Positions 46,911 to 56,904 are shown, counted from the stretch's first letter. The stretch is 64,000 nucleotides of DNA from Arsukibacterium indicum (GCF_019100565.1 NZ_JAHRID010000008.1:124001-188000); one strand, 5' to 3'. The notes: a model not told the origin generated them from the sequence alone. Made by a program: numbers and translations.

Positions 46911-47696
46911 TTAGAGAACCGATAATTTACTGTTTGGTACATCGGTTATCAGCATATGGCCGGGGCTGTGGGTAATGCAAAAGTCTACTTTGGCATTGGC
47001 GATGGCTACCTGCGGCGTTACACCGCAGGCCCAGAATACCGGTACCTCGCCGGGCTTTATGCTGACAGCATCACCAAAATCCGGTTTGCTGATATCAGCA
47101 ATGCCAATCGCCGCCGGGTCGCCAAAATGCACCGGCGCGCCATGTACCTGCGGGAATCGCGAGCAAATCTGAATAGCGCGGATGGCATCGGCGGGTTTCA
47201 TAGGCCGCATGCTGACCACCATACCACCGTGAAACACGCCGGCCGGAGTGCAGGCAATATTGGTACGATACATTGGTACATTGACCTTTTCGGTAATATT
47301 GCGGATTTCCAGGCCGTCGGCCAGCAAGGATTCTTCAAATGAAAACGAGCAGCCAATCAAAAAAGTGACTAAATCATCGCGCCAGACAACCCGCACATCA
47401 GTCAGTTCGTCAGTGAGCTCGCCATTTTTAAATACCCGATACTTTGGTAAATCGCTACGAATATCCAGATCCTTTGCCAATGTGGGCATATCAATGGCGC
47501 CAGGCGTTGCGGCCATGCCAAGTAACGGGCAGGGCTTGGGGTTAAAGTGGCAAAACTGCAGAAAATCGGCGGCATATTGTTTGGGCAATATCGCCATATT
47601 GGCCTGGACAAAACCCGGCGCAAAGCCCGAGGTATTACCATTGAAAGCGCCACTACGGCACTGCTGACGCAACTGATAAGGGGTAAGTACTGACAT
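46911..47696 (-). CDS. UPF0317 (DUF1445) protein, putative hydro-lyase / D-glutamate cyclase-related
   Basis: 261 residues of the UPF0317 family (B. subtilis YcsI). Conserved regions are [17 protein letters not shown] near 22, [22 protein letters not shown] near 112 and [24 protein letters not shown] near 144, with [17 protein letters not shown] at the end. In B. subtilis the gene accompanies the ycsF/kipI (5-oxoprolinase) genes, and in mammals the domain is fused to DUF4392 in D-glutamate cyclase. Here its DUF4392 counterpart is 7 kb away. Its own reaction is not established. Confidence 0.85.
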   Translation of the reverse strand: MSVLTPYQLRQQCRSGAFNGNTSGFAPGFVQANMAILPKQYAADFLQFCHFNPKPCPLLGMAATPGAIDMPTLAKDLDIRSDLPKYRVFKNGELTDELTDVRVVWRDDLVTFLIGCSFSFEESLLADGLEIRNITEKVNVPMYRTNIACTPAGVFHGGMVVSMRPMKPADAIRAIQICSRFPQVHGAPVHFGDPAAIGIADISKPDFGDAVSIKPGEVPVFWACGVTPQVAIANAKVDFCITHSPGHMLITDVPNSKLSVL

Positions 47697-47789
47697 AAAG
47701 CACTCCGGGAAGCAGCAAAGTTATGCCAGTGTACTGCAGTGTGGCAGCGGGGAACAGTGCCAACCTATAGTGAAAACCGATGGCCGCCA

Positions 47790-48689
47790 TTAGCATGTAA
47801 GTTGGCTCGCCTGGTTTTTTGCCAGGGAAATAAAGGTTTGCAGATGGCGGTTTTGTTGCTCCTGTTTTCGGTAGCCCACATAAATATGTTTATGAACACC
47901 GTTTTTACCTAATCTCACCGCCTTTAGCGGCAGCTTATCAGTATATTCTGACACCAGCCATCTGGGCATGGCTGCGACGCCTCTGCCAGCAGCCACCATA
48001 TGCAGGATAATATCGGTGGCCTCCAGGGTTTTATGGTGTCTGGGCATGCATTTAGCGGGTAACAGAAACTGCTGAAAAATATCCAGCCTCGCTGTTTCAA
48101 CCGGGTAAGTTAACAGAGTCTGATCGCTGAGATCTGCAGGCATGATCTGATGTAATGCACCGAGCGGGCTGGTAGTGCTGACTACCAGTACTAACTCATA
48201 CGGAAATACGGCTTCAAAGACCATCCTGTCTTTTTGGATAGGGTCCGGTGTAATCAGCAGATCGATATCGTAATTAAACAGTGCAGCCATCCCACCAAAC
48301 TGAAAACGTTGTTTAACATCAATGTCGATACCGGGCGACTGGGTCAGAAAAGGCGGCACCACTTTTAGCAGCCATTGGTAACATGGATGACATTCCATTC
48401 CGATCCGTAAACTGCCCTTTTCGTTGCCGGCAAACTGACGCAAGGTCTCATCGATCCGCTCAAACTGCGGCAATAACCGGTTTGCTTGCTCCAGCAAATA
48501 TTCGCCTGCTTCGGTCAGACGGATTTGCCGGCCGTCTTTTAGCCATAAACATGTGCCGGACTGATGCTCGAGCTTTTTGATACTGTGGCTCAAGGCGGAC
48601 TGGGTCAGATTCAGGCTGCTGGCAGCAGCAGTAACCGAGCCCTGACGGTCTATTTCGCGCAAAATATTAAGATGAATTTTTTCAATCAT
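47790..48689 (-). CDS. MetR-like LysR-family regulator
   Basis: 299 residues from the ATG at 48689. The helix-turn-helix (GSVTAAASSLNLTQSALSHS) is N-terminal. Segments typical of MetR follow: GMECHPCYQWL (E. coli AIECHSCIQWL), LTYPVETARLDIFQQFLLPA ([20 protein letters not shown]) and MVAAGRGVAAMPRWLV. MetR activates methionine genes with homocysteine as coeffector. It is divergent from mesX-mesD, and the shared region holds three matching dyads. An open frame to 48818 extends the N-terminus without family support. Strong call for MetR-like; orthology is inferred. Confidence 0.85.
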   Translation of the reverse strand: MIEKIHLNILREIDRQGSVTAAASSLNLTQSALSHSIKKLEHQSGTCLWLKDGRQIRLTEAGEYLLEQANRLLPQFERIDETLRQFAGNEKGSLRIGMECHPCYQWLLKVVPPFLTQSPGIDIDVKQRFQFGGMAALFNYDIDLLITPDPIQKDRMVFEAVFPYELVLVVSTTSPLGALHQIMPADLSDQTLLTYPVETARLDIFQQFLLPAKCMPRHHKTLEATDIILHMVAAGRGVAAMPRWLVSEYTDKLPLKAVRLGKNGVHKHIYVGYRKQEQQNRHLQTFISLAKNQASQLTC

Positions 48690-48698
48690 GGCAAACCT

Positions 48699-48846
48699 AT
48701 GAATAGAAATCATTAAATGACAAAGGTACAGCGTTTTGTTGGATAGGGATAGGGAGAAAACAGTAATCAATGGCTGGGATGCTGTTAAGTGTCGAACAAC
48801 GGCTATATAGATGAACAAAAATCATGTAAATATGAAAAAGTATCAT
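48699..48846. promoter_or_regulatory. Three candidate MetR operators, ATGAA-N5-ATCAT
   Basis: ATGAATAGAAATCAT (48699-48713), ATGAACAAAAATCAT (48811-48825) and ATGAAAAAGTATCAT (48832-48846) share the frame ATGAA-N5-ATCAT. The known MetR consensus is TGAA-N5-TTCA. The last two start 21 bp apart, two helical turns, upstream of the mesX promoter; the first lies 10 bp before the regulator's start codon. Confidence 0.65.
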
Positions 48847-48888
48847 TTTTTATCATCAATAAAATCGCCTATCCTTTCTTGTATTATT

Positions 48889-48904
48889 GGACGTCCAGAT
48901 GTCT
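48889..48904. promoter_or_regulatory. Tandem MetJ boxes upstream of mesX
   Basis: GGACGTCC (48889-48896) and AGATGTCT (48897-48904) are adjacent 8-bp boxes matching the MetJ consensus AGACGTCT at 6 and 7 positions. MetJ binds at least two adjacent boxes with SAM as corepressor. They lie just after a -10-like TATTAT (48882-48887), where they would block transcription. Confidence 0.75.
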
Positions 48905-48967
48905 ACATTGGTATGCGTGAGCAAAAAATATTTCAGCTGGGGCAAACCAGCAAGGAGGATGGCAACG

Positions 48968-49936
48968 ATGAGTAACGATTTTACCTTTACTATTACAAGC
49001 ACCGGTTTTGATGAGCACTATCAACCGGCCGACAATACCCGAATTACCACCAATTTTGCTAATCTGGCCAGAGGGGCGCATCGCCGGCAAAATTTGCGCA
49101 ATGCTTTAACGATGATCAATAACCGTTTTAATGCGTTGGCGCAGTGGGATAACCCCAATGGTGATCGCTACTCGGTTGAGCTGGATATTATTTCGGTCGA
49201 TATCAATATTGCCGGCACCGGCCATAGCTTCCCGACCATTGAAGTTTTAAAAACCACTATTGTTGACAGCCTTACCAGGCAACGTATTGCCGGTATTGTT
49301 GGCAATAACTTCTCGTCTTATGTGCGCGATTATGACTTTAGCGTGCTGCTGCAACGGCATAATAAGCAGCGGGCAGCATTCAGCATTCCCGACAATTTTG
49401 GTGAGCTACATGGCAAATTGTTTCAGCGTTTTGTTAACTCCGAGGCGTATCAGCAGCATTTTCACAAGTTACCGGTTATCTGCCTGAGCGTGTCAGATAA
49501 CAAAATTTACCGGCGCACCGAAAACCAGCACCCTGTGTTGGGAGTAGAGTATCTGCAGAGTGAGTCTTCGCTAACCGAACAGTATTTTAAAAAGATGGGC
49601 TTACAGAACCGCTATTTTATGCCGCCGGACAGTGTTGCGCCGCTGGCATTCTATTTCTTTGGCGACTTACTGAATGATTTCAACAACCTTGAATTGATTA
49701 GCACCATCGCCACGATGGAAACCTTTCAGCGTATCTACCGGCCGGAAATTTATAATGCTAACGCGGTAGCGGGAAAACTCTATAAGCCTAACCTGAAAAA
49801 TCAGGATCATTCGATCACGCAAATTGTCTACGATCGCGCTGAACGCAGCCGGTTAGCCATTGAACAGGGCAGATTTGCAGAGGAGCATTTTATTAAGCCG
49901 CATCAGGCGATTTTGCAGCAGTGGAGTTTAAGATGA
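48968..49936 (+). CDS. mesX: MesX (DUF1852), partner of methionine synthase MesD
   Basis: 322 residues of the DUF1852 family. The ATG at 48968 is 9 nt after an AAGGAGG; the longer frame to 48887 would start inside the MetJ boxes. Diagnostic stretches are DFTFTITSTGFDEHYQPAD and SDNKIYRRTENQHPVLGVEYLQSESSLTEQYF-type sequence near the middle. MesX is required for MesD activity and appears to supply the methyl group in an oxygen-dependent way. It overlaps mesD by 4 bases. Confidence 0.88.
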   Translation: MSNDFTFTITSTGFDEHYQPADNTRITTNFANLARGAHRRQNLRNALTMINNRFNALAQWDNPNGDRYSVELDIISVDINIAGTGHSFPTIEVLKTTIVDSLTRQRIAGIVGNNFSSYVRDYDFSVLLQRHNKQRAAFSIPDNFGELHGKLFQRFVNSEAYQQHFHKLPVICLSVSDNKIYRRTENQHPVLGVEYLQSESSLTEQYFKKMGLQNRYFMPPDSVAPLAFYFFGDLLNDFNNLELISTIATMETFQRIYRPEIYNANAVAGKLYKPNLKNQDHSITQIVYDRAERSRLAIEQGRFAEEHFIKPHQAILQQWSLR

Positions 49937-50961
49937 ATAAAATATTGCCAACATCGACTGCCGGCAGCCTGCCTAAACCACTCTGGCTGGCTGAGCCGCA
50001 AACATTGTGGTCACCCTGGAAGCTACAGGGTAAAGAACTGCATGCTGGTAAACAGGACGCGCTGCGTCTGGCTTTGCTACAGCAGCAACGGGCGGGTATC
50101 GATATTGTCAGTGATGGCGAGCAAAGCCGGCAACATTTTGTCACCACCTTAATTGAGCATCTGGATGGCGTTGATTTCAGCAGGCGTGAAACGGTGCGGA
50201 TCCGTAAACGCTATGATGCGAGCGTGCCAACCGTGGTAGGGCCGGTGTCTCGTAAGGGGTCAGTGTTTGTTGATGATGCGAAGTTTTTAAGGCTACAAAC
50301 TAAACAGCCAATTAAATGGGCCTTACCCGGGCCAATGACGATGATCGACACCTTGTATGACGCGCACTATAAAAGCCGAAAAGCGTTGGCGTGGGAATTT
50401 GCCAAAATTTTGAATGAAGAGGCTAAAGAGCTGGCCGCGGCAGGCGTTGATATTATTCAGTTTGATGAGCCGGCTTTTAATGTGTTTTTTGATGACGTTA
50501 ATGAGTGGGGCATTGCCTGCTTAGAGCGTGCCATTGAGGGGCTTAAATGTGAAACTGCGGTGCATATATGCTATGGCTATGGCATTAAAGCCAATACCGA
50601 CTGGAAAAAAACGCTGGGTAGTGAGTGGCGCCAGTACGAAGCGGTGTTCCCTAAACTGCAGCAATCGAAAATCGATATTGTCTCGCTGGAGTGTCATAAC
50701 TCGCGGGTGCCGCTGGAGCTGCTGGCGCTTATCCGTGGCAAAAAAGTGATGGTAGGTGTTATTGATGTTGCCAGTGACAGTATGGAAACACCCGAAGAAG
50801 TCGCCGATACCTTGCGCAAAGCATTACAGTATGTCGACGCTGACAAGCTTTACCCCTGCACCAACTGCGGTATGGCACCTCTGGCGCGGCATATTGCCAA
50901 CGGCAAGCTGCATGCTTTAGCCGCAGGTGCTGAAATAGTGCGCCAGGAACTGCTGGGTTAA
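49933..50961 (+). CDS. mesD: Folate-independent methionine synthase MesD (MetE C-domain family)
   Basis: 342 residues from the ATG at 49933, corresponding to the catalytic C-terminal barrel of MetE without the folate-binding N-terminal domain. Zinc ligands typical of MetE are preserved: HxC in VHICYG (near residue 209), Glu in SLECHNS (near 253) and Cys in CTNCGM (near 311). The substrate loop FDEPAF is present. It methylates homocysteine to methionine with MesX. Overlap with mesX and the MetJ/MetR sites upstream support a methionine role. Confidence 0.88.
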   Translation: MNKILPTSTAGSLPKPLWLAEPQTLWSPWKLQGKELHAGKQDALRLALLQQQRAGIDIVSDGEQSRQHFVTTLIEHLDGVDFSRRETVRIRKRYDASVPTVVGPVSRKGSVFVDDAKFLRLQTKQPIKWALPGPMTMIDTLYDAHYKSRKALAWEFAKILNEEAKELAAAGVDIIQFDEPAFNVFFDDVNEWGIACLERAIEGLKCETAVHICYGYGIKANTDWKKTLGSEWRQYEAVFPKLQQSKIDIVSLECHNSRVPLELLALIRGKKVMVGVIDVASDSMETPEEVADTLRKALQYVDADKLYPCTNCGMAPLARHIANGKLHALAAGAEIVRQELLG

Positions 50962-51000
50962 CTACTGCATGGTATTGCAACGGCCAATGCTCTCAGCAAA

Positions 51001-53094
51001 TCAGGCGTTGCCATAAATATCTCTGTTAGCCAGCCAGCGGCGGATCAGTTGCAGGCAGGCGGGTTGATCCTGTTGCCAGAGTTTTGCAGCCAGCTGGCGG
51101 GCATGCGGAATAAGCTCAGCGTCGCGGCTGATGTCGGCAATTTTAAACTGCAGCAGGCCGGTCTGGCGGGTGCCGAGCAGCTCACCGGGGCCGCGAATTT
51201 CCAAATCGCGCTGGGCAATGACAAAGCCGTCGTTAGAGTCTCGTAACACGCTTAATCTGGCCTGAGCGGTTTTTGATAATGGGGCATGGTACAGCAGTAC
51301 ACAATGTGACACCGCACTGCCGCGACCGACCCTGCCGCGCAGCTGATGCAGTTGCGCCAGACCCAGCCGTTCCGGGTTTTCAATAATCATTAAACTGGCA
51401 TTAGGGACGTCGACGCCCACCTCGATTACCGTGGTGGCAACCAGTAAATCGAGCTCGCCACTGCTGAACCGTGCCATAATGTCTTGTTTTTCAGCGCTTT
51501 TAAGCCGGCCATGTACTAAGGCAATATTAAGTTCTGGTAAGGCATCGGCCAGACTGGCTGCGGTGTCTTCTGCCGCCTGACATTGTAATACTTCGGACTC
51601 TTCTATCAGGGTACATACCCAGTAAACCTGGCGTTTATCCTGTAACACGCCATTACGCACCCGCTCGATAATTTCCTGGCGCCGGCTGTCAGGAATAGCA
51701 ACCGTGGTTACCGGTGTGCGGCCGGGAGGCAACTCATCAATTACCGAGGTATCCAGATCAGCATAGGCTGTCATGGCCAGGGTGCGGGGGATAGGAGTAG
51801 CGGTCATAACCAGCTGATGCGGATATACTCCGGCAATACCGCCCTTTTCCCGCAGGGCTAAGCGTTGATGCACGCCAAAACGGTGCTGTTCGTCGATAAT
51901 AATCAGTGCCAGTTTGCTGAAGCTGACGCTTTGCTGAAATAATGCATGGGTGCCCAGCACCATCCGGGCGCTGCCATCGGCCAGCTGGCTAAGTACCTCA
52001 TCACGGGCTTTACCTTTGGTTTTTCCGCCAAGCCATGCCACCTTGATACCAAGCGGGCTAAACCAGTTATTAAAATTTGCCGCATGTTGTTCGGCCAGCA
52101 GTTCTGTCGGAGCCATCAGGGCCACCTGGTACCCCTGGCTAATGGCTGTCAGTGCTGCCAGAGCCGCAACCAGGGTTTTACCGGAGCCGACATCGCCCTG
52201 TACCAGACGCAGCATTGGCAGGGGCTGGGCTAAATCATGCCGAAGCTCGGTTACAACCCGCTGCTGAGCTGCCGTTAGCTGAAACGGTAAACTGGCCAAA
52301 AAGGCCTGCTCCAGATCCGGTTGCTGCCCCGGTTGCTGGCTCAGGGCAATCGCCCGCTGACGTTGGCTCTGGCAGCGAAGCTGATGCATGCTCAGTTGCT
52401 GGGCCACCAGCTCTTCCAGGATCAGCCGCTGCTGAGCCGGGTGTCGCCCCTGTTCCAGCAGGCTAAGCTCTGCATCTGGTGGCGGCCGGTGAATATAAAT
52501 CAGGGCTTCAGCAAGAGACCAGGGCGAGCTAAGCAAGGTGGCTGGTAAATACTCTGCCGGCGCATAGCGGCTGAGATACTCCAGCGCAGTATCGGTAAGT
52601 TTGCGCCAGCTGGCCTGTTTTATGCCCTCAGTTGTCGGGTAAACCGGGGTTAGCGTTTCCGCTACCTGATGCAGTTGTTCGTCTTGCTGCACCCGGTATT
52701 CCGGGTGCAGCATTTCAACGCCACGCGGACCACGTTTTACCTCGCCAAACAGCCGTAACTTAATCCCGGGGGTAACTGCGTTTTTCTGGGCTGCGCTGAA
52801 ATGAAAAAAACGGCAGGTTAAAAAACCACTGCCATCGGTCACTTTGATTAGCCAGCTGCGGCGTTTGCCAAACTGAATTTCGCTGCTGACTACCTCTGCC
52901 AGCACCGTGGCGTGAATAGCAGGCATAAGATCAGCAATAGCATATATCCGGGTGCGATCTTCGTAGCGTAGCGGCAGATGGAACAGCAGATCCTGAATAC
53001 TGGCAATGCCCAGTTTTTCCAGACGCTGCGCCACCTTGGCACCAACGCCTTTGATCAGGCTGATACTCAGGCTATCCAGTCGGGTATGCGGCAA
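51001..53094 (-). CDS. recG: ATP-dependent DNA helicase RecG
   Basis: A branch-migration helicase acting at stalled forks, 697 residues. The N-terminal wedge OB-fold domain (GVGAKVAQRLEKLGI and following) precedes the helicase core with Walker A GDVGSGKTLVA, DExH as IIDEQHRFG, TATPIPRTLA and the RecG motif QLRGRVGRG. The C-terminal helical-hairpin region (QRDLEIRGPGELLGTRQTG) is intact. It converges with mesD, 39 bp apart, with no strong terminator between. The usual trmH neighbour is absent. Confidence 0.97.
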   Translation of the reverse strand: MPHTRLDSLSISLIKGVGAKVAQRLEKLGIASIQDLLFHLPLRYEDRTRIYAIADLMPAIHATVLAEVVSSEIQFGKRRSWLIKVTDGSGFLTCRFFHFSAAQKNAVTPGIKLRLFGEVKRGPRGVEMLHPEYRVQQDEQLHQVAETLTPVYPTTEGIKQASWRKLTDTALEYLSRYAPAEYLPATLLSSPWSLAEALIYIHRPPPDAELSLLEQGRHPAQQRLILEELVAQQLSMHQLRCQSQRQRAIALSQQPGQQPDLEQAFLASLPFQLTAAQQRVVTELRHDLAQPLPMLRLVQGDVGSGKTLVAALAALTAISQGYQVALMAPTELLAEQHAANFNNWFSPLGIKVAWLGGKTKGKARDEVLSQLADGSARMVLGTHALFQQSVSFSKLALIIIDEQHRFGVHQRLALREKGGIAGVYPHQLVMTATPIPRTLAMTAYADLDTSVIDELPPGRTPVTTVAIPDSRRQEIIERVRNGVLQDKRQVYWVCTLIEESEVLQCQAAEDTAASLADALPELNIALVHGRLKSAEKQDIMARFSSGELDLLVATTVIEVGVDVPNASLMIIENPERLGLAQLHQLRGRVGRGSAVSHCVLLYHAPLSKTAQARLSVLRDSNDGFVIAQRDLEIRGPGELLGTRQTGLLQFKIADISRDAELIPHARQLAAKLWQQDQPACLQLIRRWLANRDIYGNA

Positions 53095-53168
53095 AAGAGG
53101 CTCTTACAGTAACGAAAGTATGTTTTAAGTGTAAACCGGGAATGGGCGCACGCAAAGTATTAATCTGC

Positions 53169-53993
53169 TTACTGTTTAAGCTCTGTTACCTCGGTCCGGC
53201 TTTCCGGGGGGCGGATCAGCCGTTTTACCGTGCCATCGTCAATCATCGTTTGCAAATGGTGTTGTAATAAGGGTTGTAATGCGGCATGGGGGCTGTTTCT
53301 GGCAATGGCCAGATGAATGTTGTTTGGTGCGTCACCACTGAAATCAAGAGGAGCTATTTTGAAGCGCTGCTGATAGCTACTGACCGCGTTAATCGCTTCC
53401 GTGGTGCTGATGGTGGGAGCGACCAGGCCATCAATCCGGTTACGAAGCAGCATTTCAAGGGCAACCTCAATGCTGTCTACTTCAGCGATATGGCGCGACT
53501 CTTCGGCAATCAGGGCCATAGTAGCCGGGTTGTACAGGTAGTCACGCAATGTGGCCAGGGTCATACTGCGTAACTGGGCCTTACTTTCAATAAGGCGCAC
53601 ATCGGTTGCCCGCAAAAATAAACTCTCAGCGACATTAGTACTGTAACGCAGCAAAAACATGTAGCTATTGCGTTCGTCGCTGTACCTGAGGTTTGTCATT
53701 AAATCGACATCCCCCTGTTCCATCAGTTTCAGGCAACGGGCCAGGTTGGTGCGTGGGGTAAAACTCAGCTGAAAACCCGCCCTTCTGGCCAGTTCCTGCA
53801 TTAATTCTACTGATGGGCCGGTTGGCACGTCAGTGTTGTCATATTCATGAAAATGTGGAAAGTGGTCCAGGCACCAGACCAGTTTGGGCGCCTCTGTTAC
53901 CAAAGGCTGAATTTCTGCCACAGCGGCCTGCGGCAGCAAATAAAGCCCAACAGCGAACAGCCAGGAATGACGTATTGTGCCTGTTCTTTTCAT
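53169..53993 (-). CDS. Periplasmic amino-acid-binding-like protein (SBP_bac_3 family)
   Basis: 274 residues with a signal peptide ending near residue 26 (LLPQAAVAEIQ). The mature part resembles family 3 solute-binding proteins (WCLDHFPHFHEYDNT, then GPSVELMQELARRAGFQLSFTP and DVDLMTNLRYSDER). No permease or ATPase gene is nearby, so a transport role is unproven; many such orphan proteins are sensors. It overlaps ridA by one base (TAATG), which ties it to the spoT-ridA unit. The ligand is unknown. Confidence 0.75.
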   Translation of the reverse strand: MKRTGTIRHSWLFAVGLYLLPQAAVAEIQPLVTEAPKLVWCLDHFPHFHEYDNTDVPTGPSVELMQELARRAGFQLSFTPRTNLARCLKLMEQGDVDLMTNLRYSDERNSYMFLLRYSTNVAESLFLRATDVRLIESKAQLRSMTLATLRDYLYNPATMALIAEESRHIAEVDSIEVALEMLLRNRIDGLVAPTISTTEAINAVSSYQQRFKIAPLDFSGDAPNNIHLAIARNSPHAALQPLLQHHLQTMIDDGTVKRLIRPPESRTEVTELKQ

Positions 53994-54385
53994 TAGTGGG
54001 TAGACGGCACTTCCATTACGCCGTCAATCTCAATTTGAGCGCCGCGGGGCAGTGCACTAACCTGAACGGCCGCTCTGGCCGGGTATGGTTCAGCAAAGTA
54101 TTCGCTCATGATCTGGTTTACCGTGGCGAACTGGCCAAGATCCGTCAGAAAGATATTTACTTTGACCATATTGTTCAGGTTACCGCCGGCGGCTTCGCAT
54201 ACCGCGCTGAGGTTTTTAAATACCTGGTGTGTCTGGCTGGCAAAATCTTCTGACACCATCTGCATGGTGGTGGGCACAAGCGGGATTTGACCCGATAAAT
54301 AGACAGTAGTACCAATTTTTACCGCCTGGCTGTAAGTGCCAATGGCAGCAGGCGCTGCTTCAGTGCGGATAATGACTTTTGACAT
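53993..54385 (-). CDS. ridA: RidA family enamine/imine deaminase
   Basis: 130 residues of the Rid (YjgF/YER057c/UK114) family, which removes reactive 2-aminoacrylate and other enamines made by PLP enzymes. The signature [21 protein letters not shown] near the C-terminus contains the catalytic arginine, and SGQIPLVP is near residue 30. It lies 4 bp after spoT, a common arrangement, and overlaps the next gene. Confidence 0.93.
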   Translation of the reverse strand: MSKVIIRTEAAPAAIGTYSQAVKIGTTVYLSGQIPLVPTTMQMVSEDFASQTHQVFKNLSAVCEAAGGNLNNMVKVNIFLTDLGQFATVNQIMSEYFAEPYPARAAVQVSALPRGAQIEIDGVMEVPSTH

Positions 54386-54389
54386 GAAA

Positions 54390-56522
54390 TTATTTCCTTC
54401 TGTAAACTTTTTGCACGTCTGGCATAACGCGGATTTTACGCATTACATTGGCCAGATGGACCCTGTCCTGCACGGAGAGGGTTATTTTAATCACATATTC
54501 CCCGGTATCACGATCGTCGGTCACCAGATCCTGAATATTTGAATTCTGACTGGCAATAAGGGTGGTCAGTTTTGCCAGAACCCCCTGGCGATTGATAATA
54601 AACACCCGGATATCACACAAAAACTGTTTGTCGCTGGTGTTATCCCAGCGGATGGGGAAGAACTTAGCCGGATCACGCTCCCAGCCTTTAATATTCCGAC
54701 AGTCGCTGCGATGCACATTCAGGCCCTTGCCGGGAGTGGCATTGGCAACAATTTCGTCACCGGGAATTGGCCGGCAGCACTTGGCAAAGGTAACCAGCAT
54801 ACCTTCAGAACCCACAATAAAGGCATTACTTTTAGGCAGCGGTGAGCTGTTTTTGCCACTGGTATCATCAGCTTCAAACTCACCCAGTAAGCGCCTGGCG
54901 ATAGCAACCGGCAGCTGGTTTCCCAGGCCAATTTCGCTGCACAGCGCATCAAAGGATTGCTGATGCACGTTTTTCAGCACTTGTTCAATCCGCTCTGGCG
55001 CGATATCTTCAAGTTTAACCTCGCCAAGGGCCGAGGTTAGCAAGCGTTTACCGAGGCTAATGGCTTCATTTTGTTGCTGGCGTTTTAAATAATTCCGAAT
55101 ACCGAGAATAGCGCGGCTGGTTACCACATAATTAAGCCAGTTTGCGTTTGGCTTTCCGCCGGGACTGGTAACAATTTCAACGGTTTGGCCGGTTTCCAGC
55201 GGTTTACTGAGCGAATAAGGCCGCCGGTCTACTTTGGCACCAACACAACGGTTACCGACATCGGTATGCACGGCATAGGCAAAATCGACCGCTGTAGCGC
55301 CAATGGGTAGCTCGACAATCTTACCTTTAGGAGTAAATACGTACAGCTCTTCGGGGTAAAGCTCAGATTTGACGTTTTCGACAAATTCATAGCTGGTACC
55401 GGCACTTTGCTGTAACTCGAGCAAGCTTTGCATCCAGCGATGGGCGCGGATTTGGGCGGTGGTGTCTTTATGTTCACCGTTAGATTTGTACATCCAGTGC
55501 GCGGCAATTCCCTTGTCGGCCATTTCATCCATTTCACGGGTACGCATCTGAATTTCTACCGGAATACCATGCGGCCCAATTAACGAGGTATGCAGCGACT
55601 GATAGCCGTTTTGTTTAGGGATGGCGATATAATCTTTAAAACGTATTTCAATAGGTTTGTACAGGTTGTGGACCAGGCCAAGAATGCGATAGCAGTTATC
55701 AATAGAATTAACGACCACCCGAAAAGCGTAGATGTCCATGACATCATTGAACATCAGCTCTTTGTTTTTCATTTTCCGGTAAATGCTGTAAAGGTGTTTT
55801 TCCCGGCCACTGACGTCGGCTTCAATAGCGGCGTCGCTGATCCGGCTCCGGATTTCATTCTGCACTTTTTCCAGCAGCTCGCGCCGGTTGCCACGGGCCA
55901 GTTTTACCGCACTGCCCAGCGCCCGGTAGCGCATCGGGTACAATGCCTGAAAGCCTAAGTCTTCCAGTTCGTTTTTAATATTATGAATACCGAGCCGGTT
56001 GGCGATGGGGGCATACAGCTCGAGCGTTTCTTTGGCAATTCGCCGGCGCTTTTCCGGGCGCAGGGCACCTAAGGTACGCATATTGTGAGTGCGGTCGGCC
56101 AGTTTGATCAGAATGACCCTGATGTCCTGGGTCATGGCCATAAACATTTTTTGCAGGTTTGTGGCTTCAAATTCCTGATAATCTTTAAATTTAACTTTAT
56201 CGAGCTTGCTGACGCCCTGCACCAGTTCGGCAACAGTATCGCCAAACAGCCGGGCTAAATCTTCTTTGCTGTATTCGGTGTCTTCAATCACATCGTGCAG
56301 CAGGGCAGCCATCAGGGTTTCGTGATCCATCCGCATTTCTGCCAGAATACTGGTTACGGCAACAGGATGGGTGATGTAGGGCTCGCCACTGGAACGGGTT
56401 TGCGGGGCATGCGCATCGCGCGCGACGACATAGGCCTGCTGCACCAGACTAACCTGTTCGGCAGGCAGATAGGCGGAAATTTGATTTTTCAGGCCTTCAA
56501 ATAAATACACAAACGCTCCCAA
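54390..56522 (-). CDS. spoT: Bifunctional (p)ppGpp synthetase/hydrolase SpoT
   Basis: A 710-residue RSH enzyme. The HD hydrolase domain has [10 protein letters not shown] near residue 74. The synthetase domain contains [14 protein letters not shown] and [23 protein letters not shown] ([20 protein letters not shown]) and C-terminal ACT domains follow. Presence of HD residues and operon placement with rpoZ and gmk favour SpoT over RelA. It controls the stringent response. The gmk-rpoZ-spoT order is as in E. coli. Confidence 0.96.
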   Translation of the reverse strand: MGAFVYLFEGLKNQISAYLPAEQVSLVQQAYVVARDAHAPQTRSSGEPYITHPVAVTSILAEMRMDHETLMAALLHDVIEDTEYSKEDLARLFGDTVAELVQGVSKLDKVKFKDYQEFEATNLQKMFMAMTQDIRVILIKLADRTHNMRTLGALRPEKRRRIAKETLELYAPIANRLGIHNIKNELEDLGFQALYPMRYRALGSAVKLARGNRRELLEKVQNEIRSRISDAAIEADVSGREKHLYSIYRKMKNKELMFNDVMDIYAFRVVVNSIDNCYRILGLVHNLYKPIEIRFKDYIAIPKQNGYQSLHTSLIGPHGIPVEIQMRTREMDEMADKGIAAHWMYKSNGEHKDTTAQIRAHRWMQSLLELQQSAGTSYEFVENVKSELYPEELYVFTPKGKIVELPIGATAVDFAYAVHTDVGNRCVGAKVDRRPYSLSKPLETGQTVEIVTSPGGKPNANWLNYVVTSRAILGIRNYLKRQQQNEAISLGKRLLTSALGEVKLEDIAPERIEQVLKNVHQQSFDALCSEIGLGNQLPVAIARRLLGEFEADDTSGKNSSPLPKSNAFIVGSEGMLVTFAKCCRPIPGDEIVANATPGKGLNVHRSDCRNIKGWERDPAKFFPIRWDNTSDKQFLCDIRVFIINRQGVLAKLTTLIASQNSNIQDLVTDDRDTGEYVIKITLSVQDRVHLANVMRKIRVMPDVQKVYRRK

Positions 56523-56628
56523 ACTTCGACAGCTTAAAATTTATAATGCTGGTTAGTTAAGAATATACGTCTAAAACACGCAGATGCCAACGGCTAAAGC
56601 GCCGCTGGCAATGTTTGGCAGGGAGTTT

Positions 56629-56904
56629 TTACTGATCAGAACCGATAATTGCGGCAACCGCAGCCATTTCAGTGGCTTCTTGTTGCATCTGGTCGCGTTT
56701 TTCCTGTTCATCAAGAATGCTGTTGGTAATAAAACCCTGTTCAATTTCACGCAGTGCCACCACAGTTGGCTTGTCGTTTTCACGATCAACCATTGGCTCT
56801 TTGCCTTCAACAGACAGTTGGCGGGCACGACGGGCCGCAACCAGAATTAAATCGAAACGGTTACCAATTTTATCTACTGCATCTTCAACTGTTACGCGAG
56901 CCAT
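56629..56904 (-). CDS. rpoZ: RNA polymerase omega subunit RpoZ
   Basis: 91 residues starting [28 protein letters not shown], the omega signature. It promotes assembly of RNA polymerase and participates in the ppGpp response with SpoT, which follows 106 bp downstream. It lies 48 bp after gmk. Confidence 0.96.
   Translation of the reverse strand: MARVTVEDAVDKIGNRFDLILVAARRARQLSVEGKEPMVDRENDKPTVVALREIEQGFITNSILDEQEKRDQMQQEATEMAAVAAIIGSDQ

Noticed and set aside
53169..53993. ABC amino-acid transporter system
   Set aside because: Only a solute-binding-like protein is present; no permease or ATP-binding gene lies nearby.
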